Below, one piece after another: positions 1 through 9,292 of a DNA stretch of 41,965 bases. Origin of the DNA: Sphingomonas sp. 1F27F7B (lineage in GTDB: Bacteria > Pseudomonadota > Alphaproteobacteria > Sphingomonadales > Sphingomonadaceae). Position 1 is the stretch's first letter. Each line of letters opens with the position of its first letter. The translations under genes and the position numbers were made by a program. The stretch lies in contig NZ_SCMK01000034.1 in NCBI RefSeq assembly GCF_005503355.1, positions 1 to 41,965 on the forward strand, read 5' to 3'. The notes under the pieces are model-generated. The model ran no database searches and was not told where the DNA came from. It was given only the letters and a program-made list of their open reading frames with translations.

Positions 1-20
1 CCGTCATCCTGCCCCAACCC

Positions 21-103
21 CGTCATCCCCGCGCAGGCGGGGATCCAGAGTCACGGGCGATGCGGCAGAGAAACCCTGGGTCCCCGCCTGCGCGGGGATG
101 ACG
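21..103. repeat. Inverted pair of REP-like palindromes
   Basis: Two copies of a GTCATCCCCGCG...GCGGGGATCC palindrome lie in opposite orientation at 21-50 and 75-103, with about 24 bp between them. Related pairs or single copies recur at 1868-2004 and 10869-10918. They resemble the dispersed extragenic REP-like palindromes common in sphingomonad genomes. The paired, inverted layout could fold into one long cruciform or a transcript-end hairpin. No gene is visible in this first stretch. Confidence 0.8.
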
Positions 104-230
104 AAAAGGGGTATTTGTCCCAAGCGATGCGTGTCCCGAGGGGATATGAGCGCCATCGCGATCCGCCCTCCGCTTGCAGGGGGCCGCGCACGCGCTAGGC
201 TGGCCGCGCAACGAGATTCGGGGACGGCAC

Positions 231-1824
231 ATGCGGACGGGAATGACGGCTCTGGCGATGGCTCTGGCATGGGCGTCGCCCGCATGGGCACAGGAAGCGG
301 CGCCCGCTCCCCACGGTCGAGGAACAGTCGATCGACGCGCTCCGCTCGGCGCTCGCCGACGGGACCATGACCAGCGGCTATCTCGTCGATGCGTATCTCC
401 AGCGGATCGACAAGATCGATCGGCACGGCCCGACGCTGCGCGCGGTGATCGTCACCGCACCGGCCAAGGACCTGCGCGCCGATGCCCGCGACAGCGACGA
501 CCGGCGCAAGGCCGGCAAGCCGCTCGGCCCGCTCGACGGCATCCCGGTGCTGATCAAGGACAATATCGAGACCCAGAACATGCCCACCACCGCGGGCAGC
601 CTGGCGCTCGCCAACAACGATACCGGCCGCGACGCGCCGCTGGTCGCGCGGCTGCGGGCCCAGGGCGCGATCATCCTGGGCAAGACCAACCTCTCCGAAT
701 GGGCGAACATCCGCTCGAACCATTCGATGAGCGGGTGGAGCGCCATGGGCGGCCTGGTGAAGAATCCCTATGCGCTCGATCGCTCCGCCTGCGGCTCGTC
801 GAGCGGATCGGGCGCGGCGGTCGCGGCGAGCCTGGCGGCGGTGGCGGTGGGCACCGAGACCGATGGTTCGGTGGTGTGCCCGGCGGCGATGAACGGACTG
901 GTCGGGCTCAAGCCGACGCTGGGGCTGATCAGCCGCACCGGCGTGGTGCCGATCAGCCATAGCCAGGACACGCCCGGGCCGATGGCGCGATCGGTGAAGG
1001 ACGCCGCGATCCTGTTCGGCGCGATGGTGGGCAGCGACCCCGCCGATCCGGCGACGCAGGATGCGGACAAATATCGCAAGGACTATGCGGCGGGGCTGTC
1101 TCCGGACGCGCTCAAGGGCATGCGGATCGGCTATTGGAAGCCCGAGATGGCGGCCGATCTCGCCGCGCGCTTCGACAAGGCGCTCGCCGAGCTCGGCGCG
1201 GCCGGCGCCGTGCTGGTCGAAGTGAAGATGCCCGAGCTGAAGGGGCTGGGCGAGGCCGAGGGGCTGGTGCTCTACACCGAGCTGAAGGCCGACATGGCCG
1301 CCTATCTCGCCACCACGCCGGCCAGCGTGGGGCCCAAGACGCTCGCCGACCTGATCGCCTTCAACGAGGCGCACAAGGAAGCGGAGATGCCGTTCTTCGG
1401 CCAGGAGACCTTCCTAAAGGCCGACAAGACCAAGGGCCTCGACGATCCCGAATATCAGGCGGCGCGCGAGAAATCGGCGCGCATGGCCGGGCCCGAGGGA
1501 ATCGACGCGATGCTCAAGGCGGCGGACGCGCAGGTCCTCGTCACCCCGACCTATGGCACGCCCTGGCTGAGCGACCCGGCGCATGGCGACCAGTTCCAGG
1601 GGCCCTCGGCGAGCGAGCTGCCGGCAGTCTCGGGCTATCCGCACCTCACCGTGCCGATGGGCCTGGTGAACGGGCTGCCCGCCGGCCTTTCCTTCATCGG
1701 CACCGCCCATGCCGACGGGCTGCTGCTCAAGGCCGGCCATGCCTATGAACAGGCGACGCACGCCCGGTTGGTGCCGCAATATCTGCCGACGATCCCGGCC
1801 GACCTGGGGCCGCGGACGCCCTAG
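231..1824 (+). CDS. Amidase of the amidase-signature family, apparent frameshift after the signal peptide
   Basis: This is a secreted amidase that hydrolyses C-N amide bonds with a Ser-cisSer-Lys triad. The glycine/serine-rich signature GSSSGSGAAVAASLAAV and the upstream VLIKDN lysine segment are both visible, followed by a full-length catalytic domain. Translation from ATG 231 gives a signal peptide ending near AWASPAWAQ in one frame. From base 313 the rest (TVEEQSIDALRSALADG, then the catalytic domain) is in the next frame. Removing one C from the CCCC run at 309-312 joins the two cleanly as APAPTVEEQ. The main frame by itself first offers ATG at 367, which would lack the export signal. This is either a real 1-base insertion that inactivates export or a homopolymer sequencing error. 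Its physiological substrate is unknown. Confidence 0.85.
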
Positions 1825-1867
1825 GTTGGGGACTCGTTTCTTTCCTCGTCATCCCCACCCCTTCCGT

Positions 1868-2004
1868 CGTCATCCCCGCGCAGGCGGGGATCCAGGGTAA
1901 TGCGGGATATCGGCGCCATCGCGCGAACGCCGTCCGGAAAGGGCAGAACCTGCCACCCTCGCTCCGCACTTGGCCCTGGATCCCCGCTTTCGCGGGGATG
2001 ACGG
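1868..2004. repeat. Second inverted pair of REP-like palindromes in the 1825-2293 gap
   Basis: Copies of the GTCATCCCCGCG palindrome sit at 1868-1897 and, inverted, at 1975-2004, about 80 bp apart. They occupy the gap downstream of the amidase. The remainder of the gap, 2005-2293, holds no convincing gene, RNA or strong hairpin. Reading frames there are short and unconserved in appearance. Confidence 0.8.
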
Positions 2005-2293
2005 GGCTCGCTGCATGCTTCCTCGCTCAGGCCGGATCGGCGTCGGTGCCAAGCCTCCCGAGCCGCTTGCAATGTAGGATCGCGCCTGCTTGGCTCGCGC
2101 GGTCGGGGTCGCCGCCCCGCCCGCTCTTTGAAGCTGTAGGAAAGATAGGATCACGCCCGCGCAAGAATGCTGCGAGATGCGGCGCATTTCCGGGAAATGA
2201 GGGGAAATGGCAGCCGCGAGAACCCGCGCTGTGCGCAACCTTCGCAACCTTTGGCGCTTCGCCGTGGCGACGATGCAGGAAGGGCGCCGCGCC

Positions 2294-2755
2294 CTAGCGC
2301 TTCCCGTCCAGCTCCAGCAGTTCCTCGCGCACATGGATCGCCGCGAGCGACATGCGCACCTCGAAGAGGAAATAGACCAGCCCCGCCATCAGCAGCAGCA
2401 TCGAGACGATGAAGGCGCTCGCCACCCAGATGCCCACATGCAGGTTGCTGAGCCGCGCGACGAACATCATCGCGACGACGAAGCAGATGGCGAGGGCGCT
2501 GGCCGTGCACAGGAAGATCGCGTTGTTGATCACCGAGATGCGGCGATCGATGATCCGCAGCTCCCAGACGTGGCGATCATGCTCCGGCCCGGTCGAGCGC
2601 GGGTGAAGCTGCTCGATATTGCGTGCGCGATCGACGATGCGGGCCAGCCGGCCGACCATCACGTTCAGGAACGCCCCGATGCCCGCCAACAGGAACACGG
2701 GAGCGATCGCCGCCTGAATCGTTTCGGAAACCGTGGAGAGATAGGGTCCTTCCAT
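2294..2755 (-). CDS. DUF2721 family membrane protein
   Basis: The 153-residue protein resembles the DUF2721 family of small inner-membrane proteins with no assigned function. A hydrophobic N-terminal segment (about residues 10-35) is followed by a conserved-looking basic/acidic region with RLARIVDRAR and ELRIIDRRI. Two further membrane segments then lie at about 78-100 and 106-130. The tail is charged and cytoplasmic-looking. It starts divergently from the STAS-like gene, with only 42 bp between the starts, so the two may share a regulatory region. The family is clear by pattern; the function is not known. Confidence 0.75.
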   Translation of the reverse strand: MEGPYLSTVSETIQAAIAPVFLLAGIGAFLNVMVGRLARIVDRARNIEQLHPRSTGPEHDRHVWELRIIDRRISVINNAIFLCTASALAICFVVAMMFVARLSNLHVGIWVASAFIVSMLLLMAGLVYFLFEVRMSLAAIHVREELLELDGKR

Positions 2756-2797
2756 GCGTCATGCGTTATGACCGGGGAACCGAACGGAGTGAAGCCC

Positions 2798-3157
2798 ATG
2801 ATGCATTTCGATACCGACATGGACGCCGGCGTGATCGAATTCACCGTCGACGGCGAAGTCACCCGCGCCGAATATGATGCCGCGGCCACCGAAATGGAGG
2901 CAGTGATCGCACGCCACGGCAAGCTGTCGGCGGTCGCGGTGATACGCAGCTTCGCCGGCATGGAGCTGGCGGCGTGGTGGAAGGACATCAGCTGGGGCGT
3001 GGGCCATCTCACCAGGATCGGCCGCGTCGCGATGGTCACCGACATCGGCTGGATCGTCGCCGCCAGCCGCGCGACCGGGTGGATGGTGCCGGGCGAGCAG
3101 AAGATCTTCACGCCCGAGGAGCTTGACGTCGCCCGCGCCTGGGCCCGCGGCGGATGA
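2798..3157 (+). CDS. SpoIIAA/STAS-like domain protein
   Basis: The small (119 residues) soluble alpha/beta protein resembles the SpoIIAA-like (STAS/SEC14-fold) family. It shows an N-terminal beta-rich GVIEFTVDGEVTRAEYD, a middle VAVIRSFAGME, and a C-terminal segment RVAMVTDIGWI followed by a helix and the tail FTPEELDVARAW. Members are often linked to stress or membrane-associated roles, but no substrate can be read here. ATG 2798 is preferred because a GGAG run lies 8 bp upstream. ATG 2768, which would add ten residues, has poorer spacing. Confidence 0.7.
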   Translation: MMHFDTDMDAGVIEFTVDGEVTRAEYDAAATEMEAVIARHGKLSAVAVIRSFAGMELAAWWKDISWGVGHLTRIGRVAMVTDIGWIVAASRATGWMVPGEQKIFTPEELDVARAWARGG

Positions 3158-3202
3158 GCGCCCGCGTCATCACGGCTTGGTAACGGGTGCCGCGCTAGAA
3201 AC

Positions 3203-4423
3203 ATGGCCATGTCGAAGCCGATGCTGCTCGAGGAATTCACGCGCCTGCCGCCGGCGCTCACCGTCGATTGCGTTGACGGGCTGGCCGGCGCGATCGATGC
3301 CGTGGCGGCGCGTGCGCGCCCGTCGCACCATTTCCTGCGCTATGGCTGGTTCGCCGCCGCCCTCCGCACCTATGGCGGCCATGCCCGCACGCTCACCGTG
3401 GCGCGCGAGGGCGAACCCGTCGTCGCGCTGCCGATCGTCTCGGCGGGCCCGGCCTGGGCGAAGCTGGCCGCGATTCCCGGCTGCTACTGGCCCTTCCGCA
3501 GCTTCCCCGTTCGCGAGGATGCCGGAGTCGAGGCGATCGAGGCGCTGCTCCCCCGGCTCGCCCGCGCGGCGCGCGCGCTGCGCGTCGGCCCGGTCTATGA
3601 CGGCGACCCTGGGCTCGAGCTGCTCAAGGAAGCGGCACGAAACAAGGGCTGGGCAGTGCTCGACCGGTTCGTGGCGGACAGCTTCCTGCTCGACATCGCC
3701 GCCGAGCGCGCCCAGGGCACCTGGCCCCGCAACTCGACGCTGAAGAAGAACCGCTTCCACGAGAAGCATCTGGGCGGGCACGGCGAACTCGACTGGGGCT
3801 TCGTCCACGGCGCCGACTGGGACGAGGCGGCGTTCGAAGCACTCGCCGCGATTGAGGAGAAGAGCTGGATCGCCGCGCGGACTGACGGCTCGGACGCCAA
3901 GTTCACTGCGCGTGGCCATGGCCGCTTCTGGCGCGCCGCCGCCGAGGATCCCGTCATCGCCCGGATGATGTGGGCGGCGCTGCTCCGCATCGACGGCGCG
4001 CCCGCGGCCTTCTCCTTCGACCTCAATGCCGGCCCGCTGAAATATGCCGTCGCGAACAGCTATGACCCGCGCTTCGCCAAGCATTCGCCGGGCAAGCTGC
4101 TCTATTACCGCAACCTCGTCCGCGCGATCGAGGACGGCATCGCGGCCGTCGACTGGGGCGCCGGCGACAGCGGCTACAAGCAGGTGATCGGCGCAGCGAA
4201 GGGCCCGGCCATCCGCGACTGGCTGTTCGTGCGGCCGGGCCTCGACGCCCTGGGCGGCAAGCTGCTTCGCGGCGCCTGGAAGCGGACCGGCCGTGCCGAG
4301 ACCGGCTCAGCGCCCGCGAAAGCGGATCGCGTCCTCGATGCTGAGGAAGGCGACCGTGACGATGAAGAACGCAAAGGCACCGGCAACCAGATAGAGATAC
4401 ATGGAGCGCTTCCCGCTTCGTGA
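3203..4423 (+). CDS. FemAB-like / GNAT-fold acyltransferase (BioF2-like)
   Basis: The 406-residue protein looks like the FemAB-related acetyltransferase group (Acetyltransf_6/BioF2-like). It has an N-terminal domain with HHFLRYGWFAAALRTYGG, a middle TLKKNRFHEKHL segment and a C-terminal GNAT-type half with FSFDLNAGPLKYAVANSYDPRF. The motif LLYYRNLVRAIEDGIAAVDWGAGDSGYK follows in two parts. In Alphaproteobacteria such proteins are often associated with cell-envelope or polysaccharide modification; the substrate cannot be deduced. The last 35 or so residues are low in complexity and run antisense to a small membrane-peptide gene at 4307-4402, so the C-terminal tail may be a recent extension. 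Start at ATG 3203; ATG 3209 is an alternative. Confidence 0.75.
   Translation: MAMSKPMLLEEFTRLPPALTVDCVDGLAGAIDAVAARARPSHHFLRYGWFAAALRTYGGHARTLTVAREGEPVVALPIVSAGPAWAKLAAIPGCYWPFRSFPVREDAGVEAIEALLPRLARAARALRVGPVYDGDPGLELLKEAARNKGWAVLDRFVADSFLLDIAAERAQGTWPRNSTLKKNRFHEKHLGGHGELDWGFVHGADWDEAAFEALAAIEEKSWIAARTDGSDAKFTARGHGRFWRAAAEDPVIARMMWAALLRIDGAPAAFSFDLNAGPLKYAVANSYDPRFAKHSPGKLLYYRNLVRAIEDGIAAVDWGAGDSGYKQVIGAAKGPAIRDWLFVRPGLDALGGKLLRGAWKRTGRAETGSAPAKADRVLDAEEGDRDDEERKGTGNQIEIHGALPAS
4307..4402 (-). CDS. Putative 31-residue single-pass membrane peptide
   Basis: This very short frame reads ATG-TAT-CTC-TAT and encodes one hydrophobic helix (YLVAGAFAFFIVTVAFLSI) followed by a charged C-terminus (EDAIRFRGR). 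That is the profile of tiny respiratory-complex or regulatory membrane peptides. It lies antisense to the end of the acyltransferase gene. Its start is 59 bp from a TTGAC-N4-GTCAA box shared with the divergent FNR-family gene, which suggests oxygen-linked control. A weak purine-rich stretch (GGGAAG) lies upstream of the start. The hydrophobic segment and clean stop support it, but with no homology evidence it remains tentative. Confidence 0.4.
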   Translation of the reverse strand: MYLYLVAGAFAFFIVTVAFLSIEDAIRFRGR

Positions 4424-4460
4424 GGTGCCGCCTGCCTGCCCCCTGGGACAATCCGTCGCT

Positions 4461-4474
4461 TTGACCTTCGTCAA
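4461..4474. promoter_or_regulatory. FNR/CRP-family binding box candidate
   Basis: TTGACCTTCGTCAA is a perfect 5+5 inverted repeat around CTTC. It differs from the classical FNR/FixK box TTGAT-N4-ATCAA only in the inner bases. It ends 12 bp before the FNR-type gene start and overlaps its ribosome-binding region, so binding would repress that gene. For the divergent peptide gene it lies upstream of the start. Confidence 0.55.
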
Positions 4475-4486
4475 GGCGGCCACGAT

Positions 4487-5227
4487 ATGCGGCGCATGAC
4501 CGTCGCTCATATCTGCTCCGACTGCGCCGTGCGCGACCGGGCACTTTGCGCCAGCCTCGACGATGTCGAGCTCGACGCGCTCAATGCGCTCGGCCGGCGG
4601 CGCAAGCTGGCGCGCGGACAGACCTTGGTCTGGGCGGGCGAGGAAAGCCTGGTCTGCGCCAACCTCCTCTCGGGCGTGCTCAAGCTCAGCGCCGTCACCC
4701 CCGATGGGCGCGAGCAGGTGGTCGGGCTGCTCTATCCGGCCGATTTCGTCGGCCGCCCCTGGGCCGAGCTGGCCGATTTCACCGTCACTGCGCTCGGCGA
4801 CGTCGAGCTGTGCGTCTTCCCGCGCAAGCCGTTCGAGCGCGTGCTCGAAGACCATGCCCGCATGGAGCGGCTGCTGCTCCAGCGCACGCTGGCGGCGCTC
4901 GACGAGGCGCGGGGACGGATGCTCGCCCTCGCCCGGCTTTCGGCGCGTGAGAAGCTGGCCGGCTTTCTGCTCGACCTGGCCGACCGCACGCGGGGCTGCC
5001 GCGCCACCGCTCTCGGGCCAGTGACCTTCGACCTTCCCCTGACCCGCGGCGAGATGGCGGAGGTGCTCGGGCTGACGATCGAGACGGTGAGCCGCCAGCT
5101 GAGCCGGCTGAAGGCGGAGGGTGCGATCAACCTGATGGGCGCACGCGGGATCACCATCCGCGACCGGGCGATGCTGGAAGCGGCGCAGGTGCATTCCCCG
5201 CAGCCATCGGCGACCGTGAAGGCCTAG
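4487..5227 (+). CDS. FNR/FixK-family (Crp-Fnr) oxygen-responsive regulator
   Basis: The 246-residue transcription factor has an N-terminal cyclic-nucleotide-binding-like fold, a long dimer helix and a C-terminal winged HTH. The recognition helix region is TRGEMAEVLGLTIETVSRQ, with SRLKAEGAI following. Cysteines at about 10, 13 and 21 (CxxC-x7-C) plus one near 109 match the four ligands of the [4Fe-4S] oxygen sensor in FNR, so oxygen-dependent DNA binding is inferred. ATG 4487 is chosen because AAGGCGG lies 7 bp upstream; ATG 4496 is possible. A TTGAC-N4-GTCAA box overlaps the leader, suggesting autoregulation. FnrL is the closest label, but the exact paralogue is not certain. Confidence 0.85.
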   Translation: MRRMTVAHICSDCAVRDRALCASLDDVELDALNALGRRRKLARGQTLVWAGEESLVCANLLSGVLKLSAVTPDGREQVVGLLYPADFVGRPWAELADFTVTALGDVELCVFPRKPFERVLEDHARMERLLLQRTLAALDEARGRMLALARLSAREKLAGFLLDLADRTRGCRATALGPVTFDLPLTRGEMAEVLGLTIETVSRQLSRLKAEGAINLMGARGITIRDRAMLEAAQVHSPQPSATVKA

Positions 5228-5266
5228 CCGGCGATCCTGCGCGGCGCCGCGACGCAGCCGCCGGCT
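5226..5266. terminator. Possible bidirectional hairpin between convergent genes
   Basis: AGCCGGCG at 5226-5233 pairs with CGCCGGCT at 5259-5266, enclosing a loop that is itself GC-rich. It sits between the convergent ends of the FNR-type gene and trmB. The T-tract is poor, so this is a weak terminator candidate. Confidence 0.35.
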
Positions 5267-5283
5267 TCCTCGATGGCAGTCGC

Positions 5284-5964
5284 CTATCGCCGGATGTAGC
5301 GGAAGTACCACACTTCATGGCCCTGGCGCCGCGCCTTGCGCTCATAGCGCGTCTCCGGCCAGTCGGCGGGACGCGTGAGGAAATCCTGCGCGGTCTTCGC
5401 CTGCCATGCGAAGTCGCGGCGCTGGTCCATGATCATCATCGACCAGCGGCAATAGGTGGGATCGTCGGTGCCCAGGCGGAATTCGCAGCCGGGCTTTAGC
5501 TTCGCCGCAATGATGTCGAGCGGGCCGTGGTTCATCATCCGGCGCTTGGCGTGGCGCGCCTTCGGCCAGGGATCGGGATGAAGCAGATAGAGCCGGTCGA
5601 GGCTGGCATCGGGCAGCCGCTCCAGCACTTCCAGCGCGTCGCCCATGTGCAGGCGGACATTGCGGAGATCGCCGTCGCGGACATGGCCGAGCGCGCCGAC
5701 CACGCCGTTGAGGAAGGGCTCGCAGCCGATGAAGCCGTGGTCGGGGCGCATCGCGGCCTGGCCGGCGAGATGCTCGCCCGCGCCGAAGCCGATCTCGAAT
5801 TCGAGGGGGCGATCGTCGCCGAACAGCGTGGCGGCATCGAGCGGGCCCGATTCGGGCAGGCTCACCTGCGGCAGCAGCTCCTCGACAAGGGCGGACTGGC
5901 CCTGGCGGAGCTTGTGGCCCTGGCGGCGGCCATAGAGACGGCGAATGGAAACAGGATCGGACAC
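5284..5964 (-). CDS. trmB: tRNA (guanine-N7-)-methyltransferase
   Basis: TrmB uses S-adenosylmethionine to methylate G46 in the variable loop of tRNAs. The 226-residue product has the SAM-binding segment EFEIGFGAGEHLAGQA and the family hallmark HPDPWPKARHAKRRM. The ending FRYIRR and the length are usual for the family. GTG 5962-5964 is the start because it gives the usual SDPVSIRRLYGRRQGHKLR N-terminus; the open frame upstream is an unrelated antisense extension. In many alphaproteobacteria trmB directly follows metK, but here two EAL-like genes lie between them. It is co-directional with lnt and metK, though a terminator after metK makes one long transcript unlikely. Confidence 0.93.
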   Translation of the reverse strand: MSDPVSIRRLYGRRQGHKLRQGQSALVEELLPQVSLPESGPLDAATLFGDDRPLEFEIGFGAGEHLAGQAAMRPDHGFIGCEPFLNGVVGALGHVRDGDLRNVRLHMGDALEVLERLPDASLDRLYLLHPDPWPKARHAKRRMMNHGPLDIIAAKLKPGCEFRLGTDDPTYCRWSMMIMDQRRDFAWQAKTAQDFLTRPADWPETRYERKARRQGHEVWYFRYIRR

Positions 5965-6002
5965 GGGCCGCCTGTTAGCGTCCCGGACGCGGAGGACAAG
6001 CG

Positions 6003-6833
6003 TTAGAGCGCCTGGGCAAGCGCGGCAGGAGCCGCCGGACGTACCGTGACGATGCGCTGATGCGCGGCGAGGCGGCGATGCTGGGGCACCGTCGCGCGCG
6101 GCTCGCGGCGGGCGAGGTGCGCGCGCGGCAGCGGGCGGCTGCGGGCCGGGGCGATCCAGTCGCCCTGCATGTGGCGGATGCCCATGGTGCAGAGCAGGAC
6201 CAGATCCTCGCGGCGCGCTACGCCGTTGGCGATCAGCGTCACGTCCATGTTGCGGGCGAGACGCAGCACGCCTTCGACGATCACGCGGCGCGAGCTGCTG
6301 TCGGCGATGTTGCGGACCAGACCGGCGTCGAGCTTGACGAAACGCGGCGTGAAGCGGCCGAGCAGGCGGACCGCGAGCGGGCCGACCGCGAAGCCGTCGA
6401 ACGCAATGGCGATGCCGCGGTCGACGCACGCCTGGGCCAGCGCGGCGACCAGGGCCAGCTCGCCGCGCTCGTCGGCGTCGATCTCGACCACGATGCGGCC
6501 GATCGGCACGCGATGCGCGATCGCGGCACGGAAGAGATGGGCGAGCAGCGCCTCGGGCGCGCCGCTGGCGGCTCCGACGGGAACCGCGAGCAGCGCCTCG
6601 CCGTCGAGCAGCCCGGCATCGGCGGCGCCGGCGATCGCGGCGGCGATCCGCGCCATTTCGAGCCGCAGCCGGGCCTCGGCGGCGAGCCCTGCGGCGACTG
6701 GCGCGAAGCCGCTGCCCTTTACGGTGGCGATCGCGGCCCAGGCGAAGGGCTGACCCGAAATGGCGGCGATCATCGGCTGAAAGGCAAGGGCGAGACCGGA
6801 CGGAGGGGCGGCTGAGGCAGGTTCGGTATGCAT
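6003..6833 (-). CDS. Degenerate EAL-domain protein (probably catalytically inactive)
   Basis: The 276-residue protein has the layout of an EAL domain (cyclic-di-GMP phosphodiesterase fold): an opening ALAFQPMIAAISG, a middle strand RIVVEIDADERGE, FVKLDAGLVRNI, and a final IANGVARREDLVLLCTMGIRHMQGD split over two strands. The EAL triplet itself and several metal-binding acidic residues are not recognisable, so a c-di-GMP-binding or purely structural/regulatory role is more likely than hydrolysis. ATG 6833 is preferred because GGAAG lies 5 bp upstream. A basic tail of about 55 residues follows the domain. It shares design with the neighbouring 7085-7846 gene, suggesting a tandem duplication. 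Confidence 0.7.
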   Translation of the reverse strand: MHTEPASAAPPSGLALAFQPMIAAISGQPFAWAAIATVKGSGFAPVAAGLAAEARLRLEMARIAAAIAGAADAGLLDGEALLAVPVGAASGAPEALLAHLFRAAIAHRVPIGRIVVEIDADERGELALVAALAQACVDRGIAIAFDGFAVGPLAVRLLGRFTPRFVKLDAGLVRNIADSSSRRVIVEGVLRLARNMDVTLIANGVARREDLVLLCTMGIRHMQGDWIAPARSRPLPRAHLARREPRATVPQHRRLAAHQRIVTVRPAAPAALAQAL

Positions 6834-6939
6834 GGTACTTCCTTTCTGCCCTTCGTTAAAAATGGTTAACGCCATCCGCTCCATTCCGTGCCTCGCCGAA
6901 GGGGGATTCTCCCCATGGGGATTCTACCGGGGAAGCAAA

Positions 6940-7000
6940 GCGGCGGATTTCGCTTGCCTCACGCGAATCCGCGAGTCGCGCCGCGGCAAGCGAATCGCCG
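6940..7000. repeat. Long imperfect inverted repeat between the two EAL-like genes
   Basis: GGCGGATTTCGCTTGCC (6940-6956) is nearly complementary to GGCAAGCGAATCGCCGCC (6983-7000), with a second small complementarity (GCGAATCCGCGAGTCGC) inside. It lies in the 251-bp gap upstream of the 6003-6833 gene. It could be a leader structure or a transcript-end hairpin of the gene above, but has no T-tract. Confidence 0.45.
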
Positions 7001-7084
7001 CCGAAACGACCCGATGCAGGATTACCACCGAAACGGTTATTGTTCCGAGAGCCGTAGCGCGGAGCGGGTGCGACGAAGCGCGAA

Positions 7085-7846
7085 TCAAGCCGCGTTGCGC
7101 AGCGCCGGTTGCGGCAGGCTGCCCGTGGCGGGCGCGCCGACATGGGCACCCTGGACGAGCGGCACGCCGAAGCTGCGGATGCGCTCATAGACCGGCTCGC
7201 TGTCCACGCCCGCCGCGACGATGCGCAGGCCCAGGCTCTGCATGCGGCGGATGAGGTCCTCGATGGCGATGCGGCGCGACCAGCTGGAGGCGATGGTGCT
7301 GACCAGTTCGGGCTCGATCGTCACGGCATGGGGCGCGAACTTGCCGCAATAGGCCAGCCCCGATTCATTCGGGCCGACGCCGTGAAAGGCGACGACCGGG
7401 CCCAGCTTGTTGAAGACATGCATGACGTCGGCGAGCTCGGAACTGGTGATCGCCTGATAATGGTGGAGCGTGAACACCAGCCGCTCGGCGACGATGCCAT
7501 ATTGGCGCGCGGTTAGCAGTGCCGGCTGGATGTGCTCGGCAGGATCGCCGATCGCCGGTGCGCTCAGCGGAATGGCGAGCCGGCCGCCCGAACTGGCAAA
7601 GCCCGCCGTCGCCGCCCAGCGCACCGCGGCGACTGCGCAGCGACGATCGACGTCGCGGCGCTGCTCGGCCGACAGCTGGTCGAAATCGCCCGTGGCGGGC
7701 GCGCCGTCGCGCAGCGCCTGCGCCTCATAGGCATGGATGCGACCACCGGCGATCTCGGCGATGGGCTGGAAGGCGATCGCGAGTCCGGTGCCGGCGCCAG
7801 GGGACGCTCCGTTCTCCGGAACCATCATCGAATTCTCCGACTCCAC
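7085..7846 (-). CDS. Second degenerate EAL-domain-like protein
   Basis: The 253-residue product opens with GLAIAFQPIAEIAGGRIHAYEAQALRDG, matching the first strand of EAL domains with EAQ in place of EAL. It continues with GRLAIPLSAPAI, a long helix pair, PHAVTIEPELVS, and ends with GLRIVAAGVDSEPVYERIRSFGVPLVQG. Several catalytic acidic positions are absent, so enzymatic activity is doubtful. GTG 7844-7846 is taken as the start because AGGAAAGGAG sits 8 bp before it. It lies between the metK terminator and the paralogous EAL-like gene. A role as a c-di-GMP-binding or partner-binding protein is inferred only from the fold. Confidence 0.68.
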   Translation of the reverse strand: MESENSMMVPENGASPGAGTGLAIAFQPIAEIAGGRIHAYEAQALRDGAPATGDFDQLSAEQRRDVDRRCAVAAVRWAATAGFASSGGRLAIPLSAPAIGDPAEHIQPALLTARQYGIVAERLVFTLHHYQAITSSELADVMHVFNKLGPVVAFHGVGPNESGLAYCGKFAPHAVTIEPELVSTIASSWSRRIAIEDLIRRMQSLGLRIVAAGVDSEPVYERIRSFGVPLVQGAHVGAPATGSLPQPALRNAA

Positions 7847-7936
7847 CGACTCGCTCCTTTCCTGTCCTTCCTGATGAAGAATTACGGTTGCTCAGTGCTT
7901 TATAGGATGGCCCGTGCGAATACGTATCGAAGAGCC

Positions 7937-7975
7937 GAAACGAAAAGCCCCGCGCCGGCAGTGCGGCGCGGGGCT
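7937..7975 (-). terminator. Rho-independent terminator of metK
   Basis: On the minus strand an 11-bp perfect GC-rich stem (AGCCCCGCGCC with GGCGCGGGGCT, 7946-7975) with an 8-nt loop is followed by TTTTCGTTT. It sits 31 bp after the metK stop and before the EAL-like genes. Confidence 0.85.
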
Positions 7976-8005
7976 ATCGGGTTCGGCAAGCCGAAGCGGG
8001 CGGGA

Positions 8006-9220
<1,215 letters not shown>

Positions 9221-9264
9221 GGAAATTCCTCTTGTGGGGAGGAAAGCCGGGCCGTTGCCATGCC

Positions 9265-9286
9265 CATATAAAGCTTTCCTTATATG
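9265..9286. promoter_or_regulatory. Palindromic operator candidate upstream of metK
   Basis: CATATAA and TTATATG form an inverted repeat in a 22-bp AT-rich block, strikingly AT-rich against the surrounding DNA. It is 44 bp before the metK start and in the short lnt-metK gap. Similar ATATAA...TTATAT palindromes precede SAM-cycle genes controlled by ArsR-type regulators such as SahR in Proteobacteria; that link is from memory of the family and inferred for this site. Confidence 0.5.
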
Positions 9287-9292
9287 ATCCCC

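Noticed and set aside
4..1374. 456-codon minus-strand open frame
   Set aside because: Antisense to the amidase; arginine-rich composition with no domain, a GC-skew shadow.
9221..9292. SAM-type riboswitch before metK
   Set aside because: The leader is too short and lacks the helices of known SAM riboswitches; an operator explains the palindrome better.
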